Shown: one piece after another, positions 54,114-63,829 of the stretch
Position numbering within the stretch: position 1 is the first letter of the stretch
How the letters are laid out: every line of letters starts with the position of its first letter
Assembly: GCF_003065385.1 (NCBI RefSeq)
Contig: NZ_CP023277.1
Location: forward strand, 770,829-834,828
From: Polynucleobacter acidiphobus
GTDB lineage: Bacteria > Pseudomonadota > Gammaproteobacteria > Burkholderiales > Burkholderiaceae
Direction: 5' to 3'
DNA: 64,000 bases
The notes under the pieces: generated by a model
Told to the model about the DNA's origin: nothing
The model's input: only the letters and a program-made list of their open reading frames with translations
Databases searched by the model: none
Position numbers and translations under genes: made by a program

Positions 54114-55376
54114 CTAGCCGCCTCGGCGCATCAGCTCAAAGAACTCAGCATTATTCTTGGTGGACTTGAGTTTGTCGACGATGAAGTTCATGGCCTCGAT
54201 CTCATCCATATCGGCCAGAAGCTTACGTAAGACCCAGATTTTCTGAAGGTTTTCGGGCTTGACGAGGAGTTCCTCGCGACGGGTGCCTGACTTATTGAGG
54301 TTAATAGCGGGGTAGACACGGCGCTCGGCTAAGCGACGCTCTAAATGCACTTCCATATTGCCAGTCCCCTTAAACTCTTCATAGATCAAATCGTCCATGC
54401 GGCTACCGGTTTCAATCAGTGCGGTTGCCAAAATGGTGAGCGATCCACCTTCTTCGATATTGCGAGCGGCACCAAAGAAACGCTTAGGGCGTTGTAAGGC
54501 ATTGGCGTCAACACCACCAGAGAGCACTTTGCCTGAGGAGGGTACCACTGTGTTGTACGCACGGGCTAGACGCGTAATCGAGTCCAACAAAATAATCACA
54601 TCTTTTTTCATTTCCACCAGACGCTTAGCTTTCTCAATCACCATTTCAGCAACCTGAACGTGACGAACGGCTGGCTCATCAAAGGTGGAAGCAACGACCT
54701 CGCCACGGACCGAGCGCTGCATCTCAGTGACCTCTTCAGGACGCTCATCGACCAAGAGAACAATCAAGATCGCATCGGGATAATTTTGGGAGATCGCATG
54801 AGCCACGTGCTGCATCATCACGGTCTTACCTGACTTGGGGGATGCCACGATCAGGCCGCGCTGACCAAAACCAATCGGCGAGATCATATCGATAATGCGA
54901 CCAGTAAGATTCTCTTCAGCCTTGATATCGCGCTCGAGGGCGATATTGCGATTGGGGTGAAGCGGTGTGAGGTTCTCAAACATGATGCGATTTTTAAGAT
55001 CCTCAGGGGCCATGCCATTGATCTTGTCAACCTTCACCAAAGCAAAGTAACGCTCACCTTCCTTGGGGGTGCGCACTTCACCTTCAATGCTGTCACCGGT
55101 GTGTAAGTTAAAACGACGGATCTGCGCAGGGGAGATGTAAATATCATCGGGAGACGCCATATAGGATGACTCGGGGGAGCGCAAGAATCCAAAACCATCG
55201 GGCAATACCTCTAAGACGCCATCGCCAAAAACTTGCTCGCCGGCCTTGGCGCGCTTTTTCAGAATGGCAAACATCAGTTCTTGTTTACGCATCCGTTGGG
55301 TATTTTCAATCTCGAGGCTGGCTGCCATTTCGAGGAGTTGAGAGACGTGGAGTACTTTGAGTTCAGTTAATTGCAT
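54114..55376 (-). CDS. rho: Transcription termination factor Rho
   Basis: 420-residue hexameric RNA helicase. The RNA-binding cold-shock domain includes [16 protein letters not shown] near residue 60. Walker A is [11 protein letters not shown] near 180, Walker B is [18 protein letters not shown] and the Q/R loops are in [20 protein letters not shown]. The length is normal. The long leader upstream (55377-55650) contains no other gene; rho mRNAs often have regulatory leaders. Confidence 0.98.
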   Translation of the reverse strand: MQLTELKVLHVSQLLEMAASLEIENTQRMRKQELMFAILKKRAKAGEQVFGDGVLEVLPDGFGFLRSPESSYMASPDDIYISPAQIRRFNLHTGDSIEGEVRTPKEGERYFALVKVDKINGMAPEDLKNRIMFENLTPLHPNRNIALERDIKAEENLTGRIIDMISPIGFGQRGLIVASPKSGKTVMMQHVAHAISQNYPDAILIVLLVDERPEEVTEMQRSVRGEVVASTFDEPAVRHVQVAEMVIEKAKRLVEMKKDVIILLDSITRLARAYNTVVPSSGKVLSGGVDANALQRPKRFFGAARNIEEGGSLTILATALIETGSRMDDLIYEEFKGTGNMEVHLERRLAERRVYPAINLNKSGTRREELLVKPENLQKIWVLRKLLADMDEIEAMNFIVDKLKSTKNNAEFFELMRRGG

Positions 55377-55650
55377 GATGTGTGCTTAGGATGAAACAAG
55401 AAAAGAAAAAATAAGATGAACGTGGAGGGTGCCGATCAGGCGAGAAAAACGATCAACGGAAAGAAACGTTACGGTGAATTAGTCGTTTGAAATTGGGATT
55501 AAATTTGGAAAGGGCCTAAGGAAGACCGTTATTGAGACTAGATACTACACTAAAAAATGGCAAAACACGTAATTTTTGCTACCCATCTTCGTTAGGCTGG
55601 GTCTAGCTCGAATTGTGAGCCTGACTCCAGCCATACTAAAACCACTTCAA
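55377..55650 (-). promoter_or_regulatory. Rho upstream/leader region
   Basis: A 274-bp gene-free interval between trxA and rho, both on the reverse strand. It is rich in C and T on the transcribed-RNA strand, as expected of a Rho-binding (rut-like) leader used for autoregulation. No consensus promoter or stable hairpin was found by eye. The assignment is inference. Confidence 0.4.
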
Positions 55651-55977
55651 TTACAGATTGCTATCAATGAATGCCGTGAGTTGGGATTTGGCGAGAGCGC
55701 CGACTTTTTGAGCTGCGACCGTGCCATTTTTGAACAAAATTAGTGTCGGAATCCCCCGAATATTGAACTGGGCTGGAACGCCTTGGTTCTCGTCCACGTT
55801 CATCTTAGCAATTTGGATGCGATCGCCGTATTCGGTCGAGAGCTCTTCCAAAATGGGCCCAATTATCTTGCAAGGACCGCACCACTCGGCCCAAAAGTCG
55901 AGGAGAACGGGTTTGTCAGACTTGAGAACATCTTGTTCAAACGATGCATCACTAACTTGTTTAATGCCGGCACTCAT
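55651..55977 (-). CDS. trxA: Thioredoxin 1
   Basis: 108-residue cytosolic thiol reductant. The active site WCGPC has cysteines at 33 and 36 (FWAEWCGPCKIIGPIL), and the cis-proline is in IRGIPTLILFKNG near 77. trxA followed by rho is a conserved order in proteobacteria. AAGGAATTTTC lies before the ATG. Confidence 0.97.
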   Translation of the reverse strand: MSAGIKQVSDASFEQDVLKSDKPVLLDFWAEWCGPCKIIGPILEELSTEYGDRIQIAKMNVDENQGVPAQFNIRGIPTLILFKNGTVAAQKVGALAKSQLTAFIDSNL

Positions 55978-56038
55978 GAAAATTCCTTATGGTTTAAATG
56001 GATGGAATAACTCATTAAACGGCCATTCCAAACCCTAT

Positions 56039-56066
56039 ATTATCAATAAGCCACGATTCATGCCAA
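56039..56066 (-). promoter_or_regulatory. Promoter of trxA
   Basis: Reverse strand: TTGGCA (56066-56061), 16-bp spacer and GATAAT (56044-56039); TAATAT two bases further could also serve. Start near 56032, leader about 55 nt. Confidence 0.6.
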
Positions 56067-56099
56067 AACCTTGCTCCCGCCCTCAGTGAACCCGTTGTT

Positions 56100-58952
56100 A
56101 TGCAAACGTATTCGATCACTCCGAACCAAGATGCGTTAACGCAAATCGCTTTGCAAATCTGGGCAATTGCAGCGGCAAGCGATGCGCGCCCCTTGGTGAT
56201 TTTGCCCACCGCTGGACCCAATCATAGTTTGCGCTTGGCGTTGGAGAGCACCCGTTCCTCAAATACCTTGCTATTACCCGAGGTGCATAGTTTGACCGAT
56301 TGGCTCGCACTGGCTCCTCATGCATTCCGTCTACCGCAGCCACAGTCAAACACGGAGCGAGTCTTGCAAACCTATGCTTCGATTGAGACCTATCCTAATC
56401 TGCGTGCTTGGTTTATTGCCGAAGGGGAAGGGGGCGCCTGGAGTTTGGCCAATGCCATTGTTAGTGCCTGTGATCTACTATCGCAAAGCGTTGTTCCCCA
56501 ACTAGCCTGGAATATGGATCATTTGGATCTCGCACAAGGGATTGAGCAGGTGCAAATCAAGCTAAGCCAAGCCATTACAGACGCTTATCCACGATTAGCC
56601 CAAGAGCTTGTAAGCAAAGAATCTGCAGTTCTCTTGGCATTCTGGCGTTATCTCAGCTCAGAACGCGATCCCGTCATCACGCGGCACCTCGCATTGGCGT
56701 CGCATCTACAGCAATGGAAGATCAGCCCAGAGACGCGCCGACCGTTCATCTGGATTGAGACGATTGAAGAGAATGACGCGCAAACACGCGCTCATCAGGC
56801 GTTTCTTGATCATTGTGAGGCGTTCATCCCCGTGCACCGATTTGTGATGGATTGGACTGAGGTCGGTCTATGGCCTGAAACCATGGAGGGTGATGCATCA
56901 CTCGATGAGCAATTGCACATCAATCGGGCTGCGCTGAATAAAAAACAGATCACCTGCCAAAATGCAAAACGGTTTGAAGATCTTGCTTGGGAGGCAACGC
57001 ATTGCATTGAAGGGCATCTTCATGCAGGGCGTACGCAGATCGCTCTGGTGGCACAAGACCGATTATTGGCCCGCCGCACGCGTGCTTTATTGGCACGCCT
57101 TGGTCCTGGTTTATCCATCGAAGACGAAACGGGCTGGAAACTCTCGACCACGCGCGCAGCCGCAGCGCTGCATGCTTGGCTTGAGTTGTTACGTTGTCCA
57201 CCACAGGGGCCGAGCGCGATCACCTTACTGGAGTTCCTCAAAAACCCATTTCTCGATCTCAGTGGATTACTGAATGTCAGCCCAGACGAGATTGCATTGC
57301 TCATCAGTGAACTCGAGAGTATCTTGTTGCTCAAGCAGGCGAGAGCCTCATGGGTCAGTTTCTATTTGGCAATCGAAGCGGGAGCGAGCCCCGAGTTTGA
57401 TCCACGCTTGCATCGTCTGTTGCAGTCCATTCGAGAGCGAGTGAGGGTTTGGCAGAACCCTGAGATGCAAAATCTGCCGTGTGCGAAAGCCCTTGCACAA
57501 CTGCACGATGATTTGTCCTATTTTGGAATGCGCCATCAATTTGAGCAAGACGCCGCTGGCTTGCAGTTACTCACCATGCTCGACAAACTCGGTTTAGAGC
57601 AAGGTCAGCTTCCAACGCTACGCATGCCCCTAGCCGAATGGATTATCTTTTTAAAGACCCGAATGGAAGAAGAGGTGTACCGCGAGCAGGGAAGTGATGC
57701 CTCGGCACGCGTGACCATCTTGCCGCTCAGTGCGACCCGATTGCGCCGCTTTGATGCCGTGGTCATGGTTGGTTGCGATGAGCGTCAACTGCCGAGTTAT
57801 GGCGAGACCCCATTATTTTTCTCAGAGAGTCTTAGTCAGACCCTGGGTGGCACCGATATTGCGAGGCAATACCGTCAACAGGCGAGGGATCTTTCACAAC
57901 TCTTTGCTTCCTACACCCACATTGATCTTTTGTGGCAAAGTGAGGGCGCCAGTGGCGAGCCCCTGCGTGCATCGCCTTGGATTGTGCGCTTACAAGAGCA
58001 TCATCCGCAACTTGCAGGCCGCGAGTCTAGTCGCTTTGCACGATCAGTATTAGGTAGACCGATGACTATGGCGCAAGCAAGCCGACTTGATGGTCTACCC
58101 ATGCCAACGCGCATGAGCCCGAGTGCGTATCGGGCACTGCGGGCCTGCCCCTATCAGTACTATGTGCGCAGTCTTTTAGGTCTTCGCAAACGCAAGGACC
58201 TTGACGACGAGCTCGATGCATCGGTGATTGGTCAAACCCTGCATCAGATACTGCGTAATTTTTTTCAGGAACTTAAAAGCACCGAGGCTCGCGATGCCCA
58301 GATCATCGATGATTTGGAGTTTCGTAAAGCGTGGATGATCACGCACCTGATGAGCGCCTCTGAACAAGGCTTTAGTCGATTGCTAGAGGGTGATCAGCGG
58401 GTCTTAGGGCATTTGCGAGATTGGCAAAAACAAATCCCCAGTTTTGTGGAATGGCAGCTAGAACGGGAGTCACAGGGTTGGCACTTTCATGATGCCGAAC
58501 GCAAACTTGGCTTTGAGTTCAATTTCTCAGACGAGCTTGGGCAATTCCATCAGATTCGGATTGAGGGATACGCTGACCGGATTGATACAAAGCCCAATAC
58601 CTCATCACTGGCGATCCTGGACTATAAGCATCAAAGCCGTGAGAAGGTGTTGGAGCGCGGTACGCAACTCATGGATGACCCCCAGTTACTGCTGTATGCC
58701 AAAGCGTTATCCACACAGGGTCCGATTGATCAATTGGATTGGGTTTCTCTGAAGATGAACCTCAAGAAAAAAGGTGCAGACCAGCGCTCCGTTGGGATCA
58801 CAGAGATCCCGCTCGCGATGGAACAACTTGATGCGCAGTTGCAAAATGATTTGGGGAGCGTTTGGTCTGGAGGCACTATGCAGGCCTTTGCACCCGAGAG
58901 CACCTGCCGCTATTGCGATGCCCGCGGTATTTGCCGTAAAGGAATGTGGTGA
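56100..58952 (+). CDS. addB: AddB-like PD-(D/E)XK exonuclease subunit
   Basis: 950-residue partner of the helicase-nuclease that processes double-strand breaks for RecA. The N-terminal helicase-like part has a degenerate P-loop (LPTAGPNHSL, no GKT). The C-terminal nuclease has GYADRID and LAILDYKHQS near 823 and 842. Four cysteines (RACPYQYYV and CRYCDARGIC at the end) match the AddB iron-sulfur clamp. Overlaps the addA-like gene. Confidence 0.88.
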   Translation: MQTYSITPNQDALTQIALQIWAIAAASDARPLVILPTAGPNHSLRLALESTRSSNTLLLPEVHSLTDWLALAPHAFRLPQPQSNTERVLQTYASIETYPNLRAWFIAEGEGGAWSLANAIVSACDLLSQSVVPQLAWNMDHLDLAQGIEQVQIKLSQAITDAYPRLAQELVSKESAVLLAFWRYLSSERDPVITRHLALASHLQQWKISPETRRPFIWIETIEENDAQTRAHQAFLDHCEAFIPVHRFVMDWTEVGLWPETMEGDASLDEQLHINRAALNKKQITCQNAKRFEDLAWEATHCIEGHLHAGRTQIALVAQDRLLARRTRALLARLGPGLSIEDETGWKLSTTRAAAALHAWLELLRCPPQGPSAITLLEFLKNPFLDLSGLLNVSPDEIALLISELESILLLKQARASWVSFYLAIEAGASPEFDPRLHRLLQSIRERVRVWQNPEMQNLPCAKALAQLHDDLSYFGMRHQFEQDAAGLQLLTMLDKLGLEQGQLPTLRMPLAEWIIFLKTRMEEEVYREQGSDASARVTILPLSATRLRRFDAVVMVGCDERQLPSYGETPLFFSESLSQTLGGTDIARQYRQQARDLSQLFASYTHIDLLWQSEGASGEPLRASPWIVRLQEHHPQLAGRESSRFARSVLGRPMTMAQASRLDGLPMPTRMSPSAYRALRACPYQYYVRSLLGLRKRKDLDDELDASVIGQTLHQILRNFFQELKSTEARDAQIIDDLEFRKAWMITHLMSASEQGFSRLLEGDQRVLGHLRDWQKQIPSFVEWQLERESQGWHFHDAERKLGFEFNFSDELGQFHQIRIEGYADRIDTKPNTSSLAILDYKHQSREKVLERGTQLMDDPQLLLYAKALSTQGPIDQLDWVSLKMNLKKKGADQRSVGITEIPLAMEQLDAQLQNDLGSVWSGGTMQAFAPESTCRYCDARGICRKGMW

Positions 58953-61900
58953 GCACCATGCAATCTCTCAATATCGCAATCGTCTGTGACCCCCAGCGCT
59001 CGGTGGTGGTCTCCGCATGCGCTGGTAGCGGTAAAACCTGGTTACTGGTTGCACGCTTAGTCCGCATTTTGCTTGCCGGTGAGTCGCCCCGATCCATCTT
59101 GGCTCTCACCTTTACACGCAAGGCTGCGCAAGAGATGCGTGAACGCCTGTATCAACTCTTGCAGTCCTGGGCCACGATGAGTGATGCTGAGCTTATCCAT
59201 GCGCTGGTGGAGCGAGGGCTTGATCACGAAGCAGCACAAGCGCATCTTCAGTCCGCACGTACGCTCTATGATCGCCTGTTATTGAATCCCCATACCGTTT
59301 CAATTGATACCTTTCATGGATGGTTTGGACGCTTGCTGGCTGGGGCGCCGGTCTCGATGGGGGCTCAGTCTGGATTTACTCTGCGCGAGGATGCCAAACG
59401 CTTGCAACAGCAGTGCTTAGAGGATTGGTGGGCGTCGATGCCGGCCGATGTTCTGCCGAACTATGAGTATTTGATTGAGCAACTGGGTTCAGCTCAAGCC
59501 CATCAGTTTTTATTGGGAGCCAATGGGCTAGTACAGCAAAAAGGCGCCTGGGTATTTTTCAAGAAAGCCTGCGAGGCTCGCGGTGAACCCATCACCGAGG
59601 CCTTACGCAGATGCTGTAACACGCTTTCTCAGCCCAACCCCTTACTCATCAAACTCGAGGAGAGTACAGCGCGGCAAGAGCTCTCCATGTTGTATGAGGT
59701 GTTATCTCATGGCGGCGTACGTGATCAGCAGGGTCTTGCAGAGTTGGGCGCAGCACTTGAAGCGTTAAAGGAAAAACAATTCGATACCGCGATTGGTTTG
59801 CTGATCCCCGTGTTTATGACGCGTGATGAGCTCCCAAGCTATCGCAAGGACAACGACAGCGCCTCGAAAGCGATTCAATCGTATTTGGAGGCGCAGAACC
59901 AGGATCCCAATCGATTCATAGCTACTCGGCAAGCCTGGGCGATGGCCTGTGAGCAATTGATTGAATGGCAAGCCCAGCAACAGGCGCTTGCACTCAATCA
60001 AGCCTGGTTTGCCATCGGTGCAGCCATGCTTGAGCATATTGAGCGTAGCAAAGAACGCATGCGAGTGCGCGACTTTGATGATCTAGAGCTTGGCGTGGCG
60101 CAACTGATTTCGGATCCACGTGTTGCAGCGTATTGGCAAGCACGCTTGGATGCACGCTATCGCCATATTCTGATTGACGAGTTTCAGGATACCAATCCCT
60201 TGCAGTGGCAAATTCTGCGGGCCTGGCTTGCGGCCTACGGTGACGATCAAGATAAGCCCAAGGTATTTATCGTGGGGGATCCTAAGCAATCCATTTATCG
60301 GTTTCGTCGTGCCGACCCCCGTTTATTTGGAGCAGCTACCCGCTTCTTGCAAGCCCACGATCAGGCTCATCTTGAACAACAGAACACCACACGGCGCAAT
60401 GCGCCTGAGATTGTGGAGGTGGTGAACCGTATCTTCACGACCAATCGAGTCCCCAGCAACTATCCATTTCAGGAGCAGGCCACACTTTGGAGTGCTCCCG
60501 ATATACCAAGCCATTCAAAATTCGCTAAAGGCGAGGCTTATCGTCTGCCATTAATCCCGATCATCGATGAGCCGCAGGTCAGTGCTCGCGAGAATGCTCT
60601 GGTGATGCCATTTGCTGATACGCGTGATACTGGCGCGAAACAGCAACGACTGTTGGAAGGGGAGCGCCTAGCGCAATTAATTCATGAGGTGCTACGTACG
60701 CGTTTGGTGCTCGATGAGGTAGTCGATCCCAATCGCCAACAACAGCGTCACAAAGTCTGGCGACCAGCTCGTCCAGGCGATTTCTTGGTTCTTGTCAAAC
60801 GTCGTCAATACCTACCCGAGTATGAAGAGGCATTGCGCCATGCCAATCTACTCTTTGAGAGTCCGCGCTTGGGCGGCTTACTCGAGACCCTTGAGGTCGA
60901 TGACCTGATCGCCTTACTAACCATTCTTAGTAACCCCAATCATGATCTTGCGTTGGCGCAGGTCTTGCGCAGCCCCTTGTATGGTCTGAGTGAAGGGCAG
61001 ATGCAAACACTCTCAGAGTTAGTGCAAAGTAATCGTGGCTATCGCAATTGGTGGGAAGCGCTAACGCATGCCGATGATCATCCCTATGCCGAGACCTTTT
61101 TGGGGATTGCCAAGCAACTCATGGCGTGGATGGAGTTGGCCAAACACTTGCCGGTACACGACCTTCTCGATCATGTGTATTTCTCGGGCGATATTCGCTG
61201 CAAATATGCCAGCGTGTGCCAAGCACGCGATCGGGATCAAGTCTTAGCCAATTTAGATGCCTTTCTGGAGCTTGCCCTCAATCTGGATGGCGGGCGCTAT
61301 CCCAGCTTAGGACGATTTATCACTCAACTCAAACAAATGCGGCGTGGCGATCAAGATGAGACACCCGATGAAGGTGAGATGCGCGGTGAGGTTCCCTTGG
61401 AGGATGAGAGCGATGAGCTGGAAGATGGGGATTTTGATCTAGATACCCACTCAATCACAAATCGTCAACAACGCATCCGCTTAATGACCATTCATGGGGC
61501 GAAGGGTTTGGAGGCTCCATTTGTGATCATTCTGGATTGCAACCATACAGCGATCACCAACCCAGGACGCGGTGTATTACTCGATTGGGACCCCGATCAG
61601 CAGGCGCCAGATCACTTGTCGATGTTCACGAAGCTTAGCTTATCTAAAGCGCGTGAAGATTTGCTGGCGCAAGAGAAAGGTATCGCCTTGCATGAGAACT
61701 GGAACCTCTTCTATGTGGCACTCACCCGTGCCAAGCAGGGACTTTGGTTAAGCGGGGTGGAAAGCACCCGCAATCGCCAGCAGGGCGGTTTGGTACCTGA
61801 CAGCTGGTATGAGCGCGCTTGTGAAGGTCAGGTCCCAGTCTTCATGGAGCTCGATGAGGCGCAGGTTGACTACCGATATTCAAGCCAGCCCGAATCACCA

Positions 61901-62461
61901 CAAAGTGACGAACCATTTGAGTACCCTGATTTGGTGCTAACCTGGCAGGGTGTGCCAAGCTTGCCTCCCAGATCTACCACACACAGTGTCGATGAGCAGC
62001 GGCGCATGCAAGAGGGCGAGTGGTTTCATGCGCTACTTGAACGGGTCACGCCTGCGCAATACCGAGTGGCGCAAGCCATTCCAGATGCTCAATTGCTTGC
62101 AAATCGATTCGGTATGGATGAGACCAGTGCCCAGCGAACGATTGAACGTACTCGCTCCGTTTGCAATAGCCCTGAGTTGTTGCGATTCTTTGACCCCGCA
62201 ATCTATTGCAATGCTTGGAATGAGCTTGATGTTGTATATGAAGAGCGGTGCTTGCGGATTGATCGCTTGGTTGAGTTTGAAAACGAGCTTGTTGTTTTGG
62301 ATTACAAGCTCAGCATCCCTGAAAAAACCGATCCTCTTTATTCTCAATATCAGCTCCAGCTCGAGCGCTATTGCCAAGCGGTGCAGCGATTATTTCCAGA
62401 CAAAAGGGTGCGCAGTCTGTTAATTGATGGGCAGGGCTACAGCACCGATTTACTAGCTTAG
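58946..62461 (+). CDS. addA: AddA-like UvrD/RecB helicase-nuclease
   Basis: 1171-residue superfamily 1 helicase: Walker A ACAGSGKTWLL near 30, motif II ILIDEFQDTNPLQW near 410, VGDPKQSIYRFRRADP near 445, MTIHGAKGLEAPF and YVALTRAKQG. The C-terminus is a PD-(D/E)XK nuclease (LRIDRLVEFENELVVLDYKL). GTG 58946, GTG 58949 or ATG 58958 may be the start; AAAGGA at 58938 favours one of the GTGs. An acidic insertion lies near 800-840. Confidence 0.9.
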   Translation: MVSTMQSLNIAIVCDPQRSVVVSACAGSGKTWLLVARLVRILLAGESPRSILALTFTRKAAQEMRERLYQLLQSWATMSDAELIHALVERGLDHEAAQAHLQSARTLYDRLLLNPHTVSIDTFHGWFGRLLAGAPVSMGAQSGFTLREDAKRLQQQCLEDWWASMPADVLPNYEYLIEQLGSAQAHQFLLGANGLVQQKGAWVFFKKACEARGEPITEALRRCCNTLSQPNPLLIKLEESTARQELSMLYEVLSHGGVRDQQGLAELGAALEALKEKQFDTAIGLLIPVFMTRDELPSYRKDNDSASKAIQSYLEAQNQDPNRFIATRQAWAMACEQLIEWQAQQQALALNQAWFAIGAAMLEHIERSKERMRVRDFDDLELGVAQLISDPRVAAYWQARLDARYRHILIDEFQDTNPLQWQILRAWLAAYGDDQDKPKVFIVGDPKQSIYRFRRADPRLFGAATRFLQAHDQAHLEQQNTTRRNAPEIVEVVNRIFTTNRVPSNYPFQEQATLWSAPDIPSHSKFAKGEAYRLPLIPIIDEPQVSARENALVMPFADTRDTGAKQQRLLEGERLAQLIHEVLRTRLVLDEVVDPNRQQQRHKVWRPARPGDFLVLVKRRQYLPEYEEALRHANLLFESPRLGGLLETLEVDDLIALLTILSNPNHDLALAQVLRSPLYGLSEGQMQTLSELVQSNRGYRNWWEALTHADDHPYAETFLGIAKQLMAWMELAKHLPVHDLLDHVYFSGDIRCKYASVCQARDRDQVLANLDAFLELALNLDGGRYPSLGRFITQLKQMRRGDQDETPDEGEMRGEVPLEDESDELEDGDFDLDTHSITNRQQRIRLMTIHGAKGLEAPFVIILDCNHTAITNPGRGVLLDWDPDQQAPDHLSMFTKLSLSKAREDLLAQEKGIALHENWNLFYVALTRAKQGLWLSGVESTRNRQQGGLVPDSWYERACEGQVPVFMELDEAQVDYRYSSQPESPQSDEPFEYPDLVLTWQGVPSLPPRSTTHSVDEQRRMQEGEWFHALLERVTPAQYRVAQAIPDAQLLANRFGMDETSAQRTIERTRSVCNSPELLRFFDPAIYCNAWNELDVVYEERCLRIDRLVEFENELVVLDYKLSIPEKTDPLYSQYQLQLERYCQAVQRLFPDKRVRSLLIDGQGYSTDLLA

Positions 62462-62913
62462 ATCTCGACGATCATTTCAATTTCGACACAAGCCCCCAAG
62501 GGGATTTGCGCAACCCCAAAAGCACTACGAGCATGTTTACCAATCTCACCAAATACTTCGACGATGAGTTCGGAACAACCATTCATTACTATATGCTGCT
62601 CAGTGAACTCGGGGGTAGAGTTCACGAGACCCATCACCTTCACAACCCGACGAACTCGATCGAGCGAGCCAAGGTGGGCATTTAGAGTTGAGAGTAAATC
62701 AATCGCGATACTTCGAGCAGCCAACTGGCCGGTGGCAGTGTCCATGTCGAGCCCCAATTTACCAACCCATGGTTTGCCATCGCGTTTGGCAATATGACCT
62801 GATAAAAATACCTGATGACCAGTAGTAACCGCCATTACGTAGCCAGCTGCGGGTGCGCCAGGACTTACTAGGGTAATTCCTAGGTCGTTCAGTTTTTGGG
62901 AAATCACGCTCAT
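62458..62913 (-). CDS. RidA-family protein
   Basis: 151-residue YjgF/Rid protein. The substrate-binding Arg is in ARSAFGVAQIPLGACVEIE near 130, and GHQVFLSGHIAKRDG is near 32. It probably hydrolyses reactive enamine/imine intermediates, or belongs to a Rid subfamily without that activity. Convergent with addA (4-bp overlap). Confidence 0.9.
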   Translation of the reverse strand: MSVISQKLNDLGITLVSPGAPAAGYVMAVTTGHQVFLSGHIAKRDGKPWVGKLGLDMDTATGQLAARSIAIDLLSTLNAHLGSLDRVRRVVKVMGLVNSTPEFTEQHIVMNGCSELIVEVFGEIGKHARSAFGVAQIPLGACVEIEMIVEI

Positions 62914-62988
62914 GAAACTCCTTCAAGGAACGGGGTTAAACACGAAATCATCCAACAAGCCTTTAGTATAGGGAGATGACAAAATTAC

Positions 62989-63015
62989 CTGACAATATTC
63001 GCTGTCCGCTATACT
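62989..63015 (+). promoter_or_regulatory. Promoter of the cytochrome c pair
   Basis: CTGACA (62989-62994) and TATACT (63010-63015), 15-bp spacing. A reverse-strand TATACT at about 62966-62971 suggests an overlapping divergent promoter for the RidA gene. Confidence 0.45.
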
Positions 63016-63058
63016 TCAGCCTACAAAATATCAACCATTTTGCAACACGATCACGCAT

Positions 63059-63421
63059 ATGAATAAAGCCATCGTTACTTCGCTCGGCGCTGCAGTATTC
63101 GCCGGTCTATTCTCAATCACCGCTCATGCCCAAGAGGTCAAAGGTTCTGCAAAAGCAGGAGAGGCCAAAGTCTGGCTTTGCGCAGGCTGTCATGCCATTA
63201 ATGATTACCGGGCTGACTGGCCCCAGGTTTATCGGGTTCCCAAGATCGGTGGCCAGAATGCAGATTACATTGTTGCCTCGCTAAAGGCTTACAAATCGGG
63301 TGAGCGCAAGCACCCAACCATGCGAGCAATTGCTGGAAGCTTGAACGATCAAGATATGGCTGACTTGGCTGCCTACTACTCGACTCAAACGCCAACCTCT
63401 CCCCGTAACCCCTTAAAGTAA
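63059..63421 (+). CDS. Periplasmic mono-heme cytochrome c
   Basis: 120 residues with signal peptide (VFAGLFSITAHA) and one heme site CAGCH near 41. KIGGQNADYIVASLKAYKSG and the C-terminal MADLAAYYSTQ are typical of c4/c5-like class I cytochromes; the distal ligand is probably the Met in HPTMRAIAG. Electron carrier in respiration. Fifteen bases before the second cytochrome. Confidence 0.92.
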   Translation: MNKAIVTSLGAAVFAGLFSITAHAQEVKGSAKAGEAKVWLCAGCHAINDYRADWPQVYRVPKIGGQNADYIVASLKAYKSGERKHPTMRAIAGSLNDQDMADLAAYYSTQTPTSPRNPLK

Positions 63422-63435
63422 TTGGAATCGAGAAC

Positions 63436-63780
63436 ATGATGAAATCCGCTCTGATCCTATCCTTGTTAAGTGCCTCGATTGGGTTGGCCCATGCTGGTAA
63501 TGTTGCCAAGGGTAAAGAATTGGTTGAAAAGAACAATTGCGCCGCCTGCCATGGTGCTGGTCTCAAGGCCCCAGTAGCTCCGGCCTATCCAAAAATTGCG
63601 GGTCAATACCAAGACTACCTGTATTACGCATTGAAGTCCTACCAAGTAGACGGTAATTCTTTAGTGGGTCGCAACAATGCCATCATGCAATCGCAAGTGA
63701 AGCAATTTAGCGATAAAGATCTAAAGGATATGGCTGCTTATATTGCATCCATTCCTGGTGAGTTGATCGTAAAAAAATAG
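63436..63780 (+). CDS. Periplasmic mono-heme cytochrome c
   Basis: 114 residues, signal peptide (LSLLSASIGLAHA) and heme site CAACH near 36. KIAGQYQDYLYYALKSYQVD and NAIMQSQVKQFSDKDLKDMA, with the Met ligand, complete a c553/c4-like fold. It is related to the cytochrome just upstream, so the pair probably arose by duplication. They could act as a two-heme relay or as alternative donors to a terminal oxidase. Confidence 0.92.
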   Translation: MMKSALILSLLSASIGLAHAGNVAKGKELVEKNNCAACHGAGLKAPVAPAYPKIAGQYQDYLYYALKSYQVDGNSLVGRNNAIMQSQVKQFSDKDLKDMAAYIASIPGELIVKK

Positions 63781-63799
63781 ATCATCCCCAATCTCAAAG

Positions 63800-63829
63800 G
63801 CCTCCAATTCAACCTGGAGGCTTTTTATT
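63800..63829 (+). terminator. Intrinsic terminator after the cytochromes
   Basis: GCCTCCA-ATTCAACC-TGGAGGC followed by TTTTTATTT. It overlaps the 3' end of the convergent GntR gene. Confidence 0.9.
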
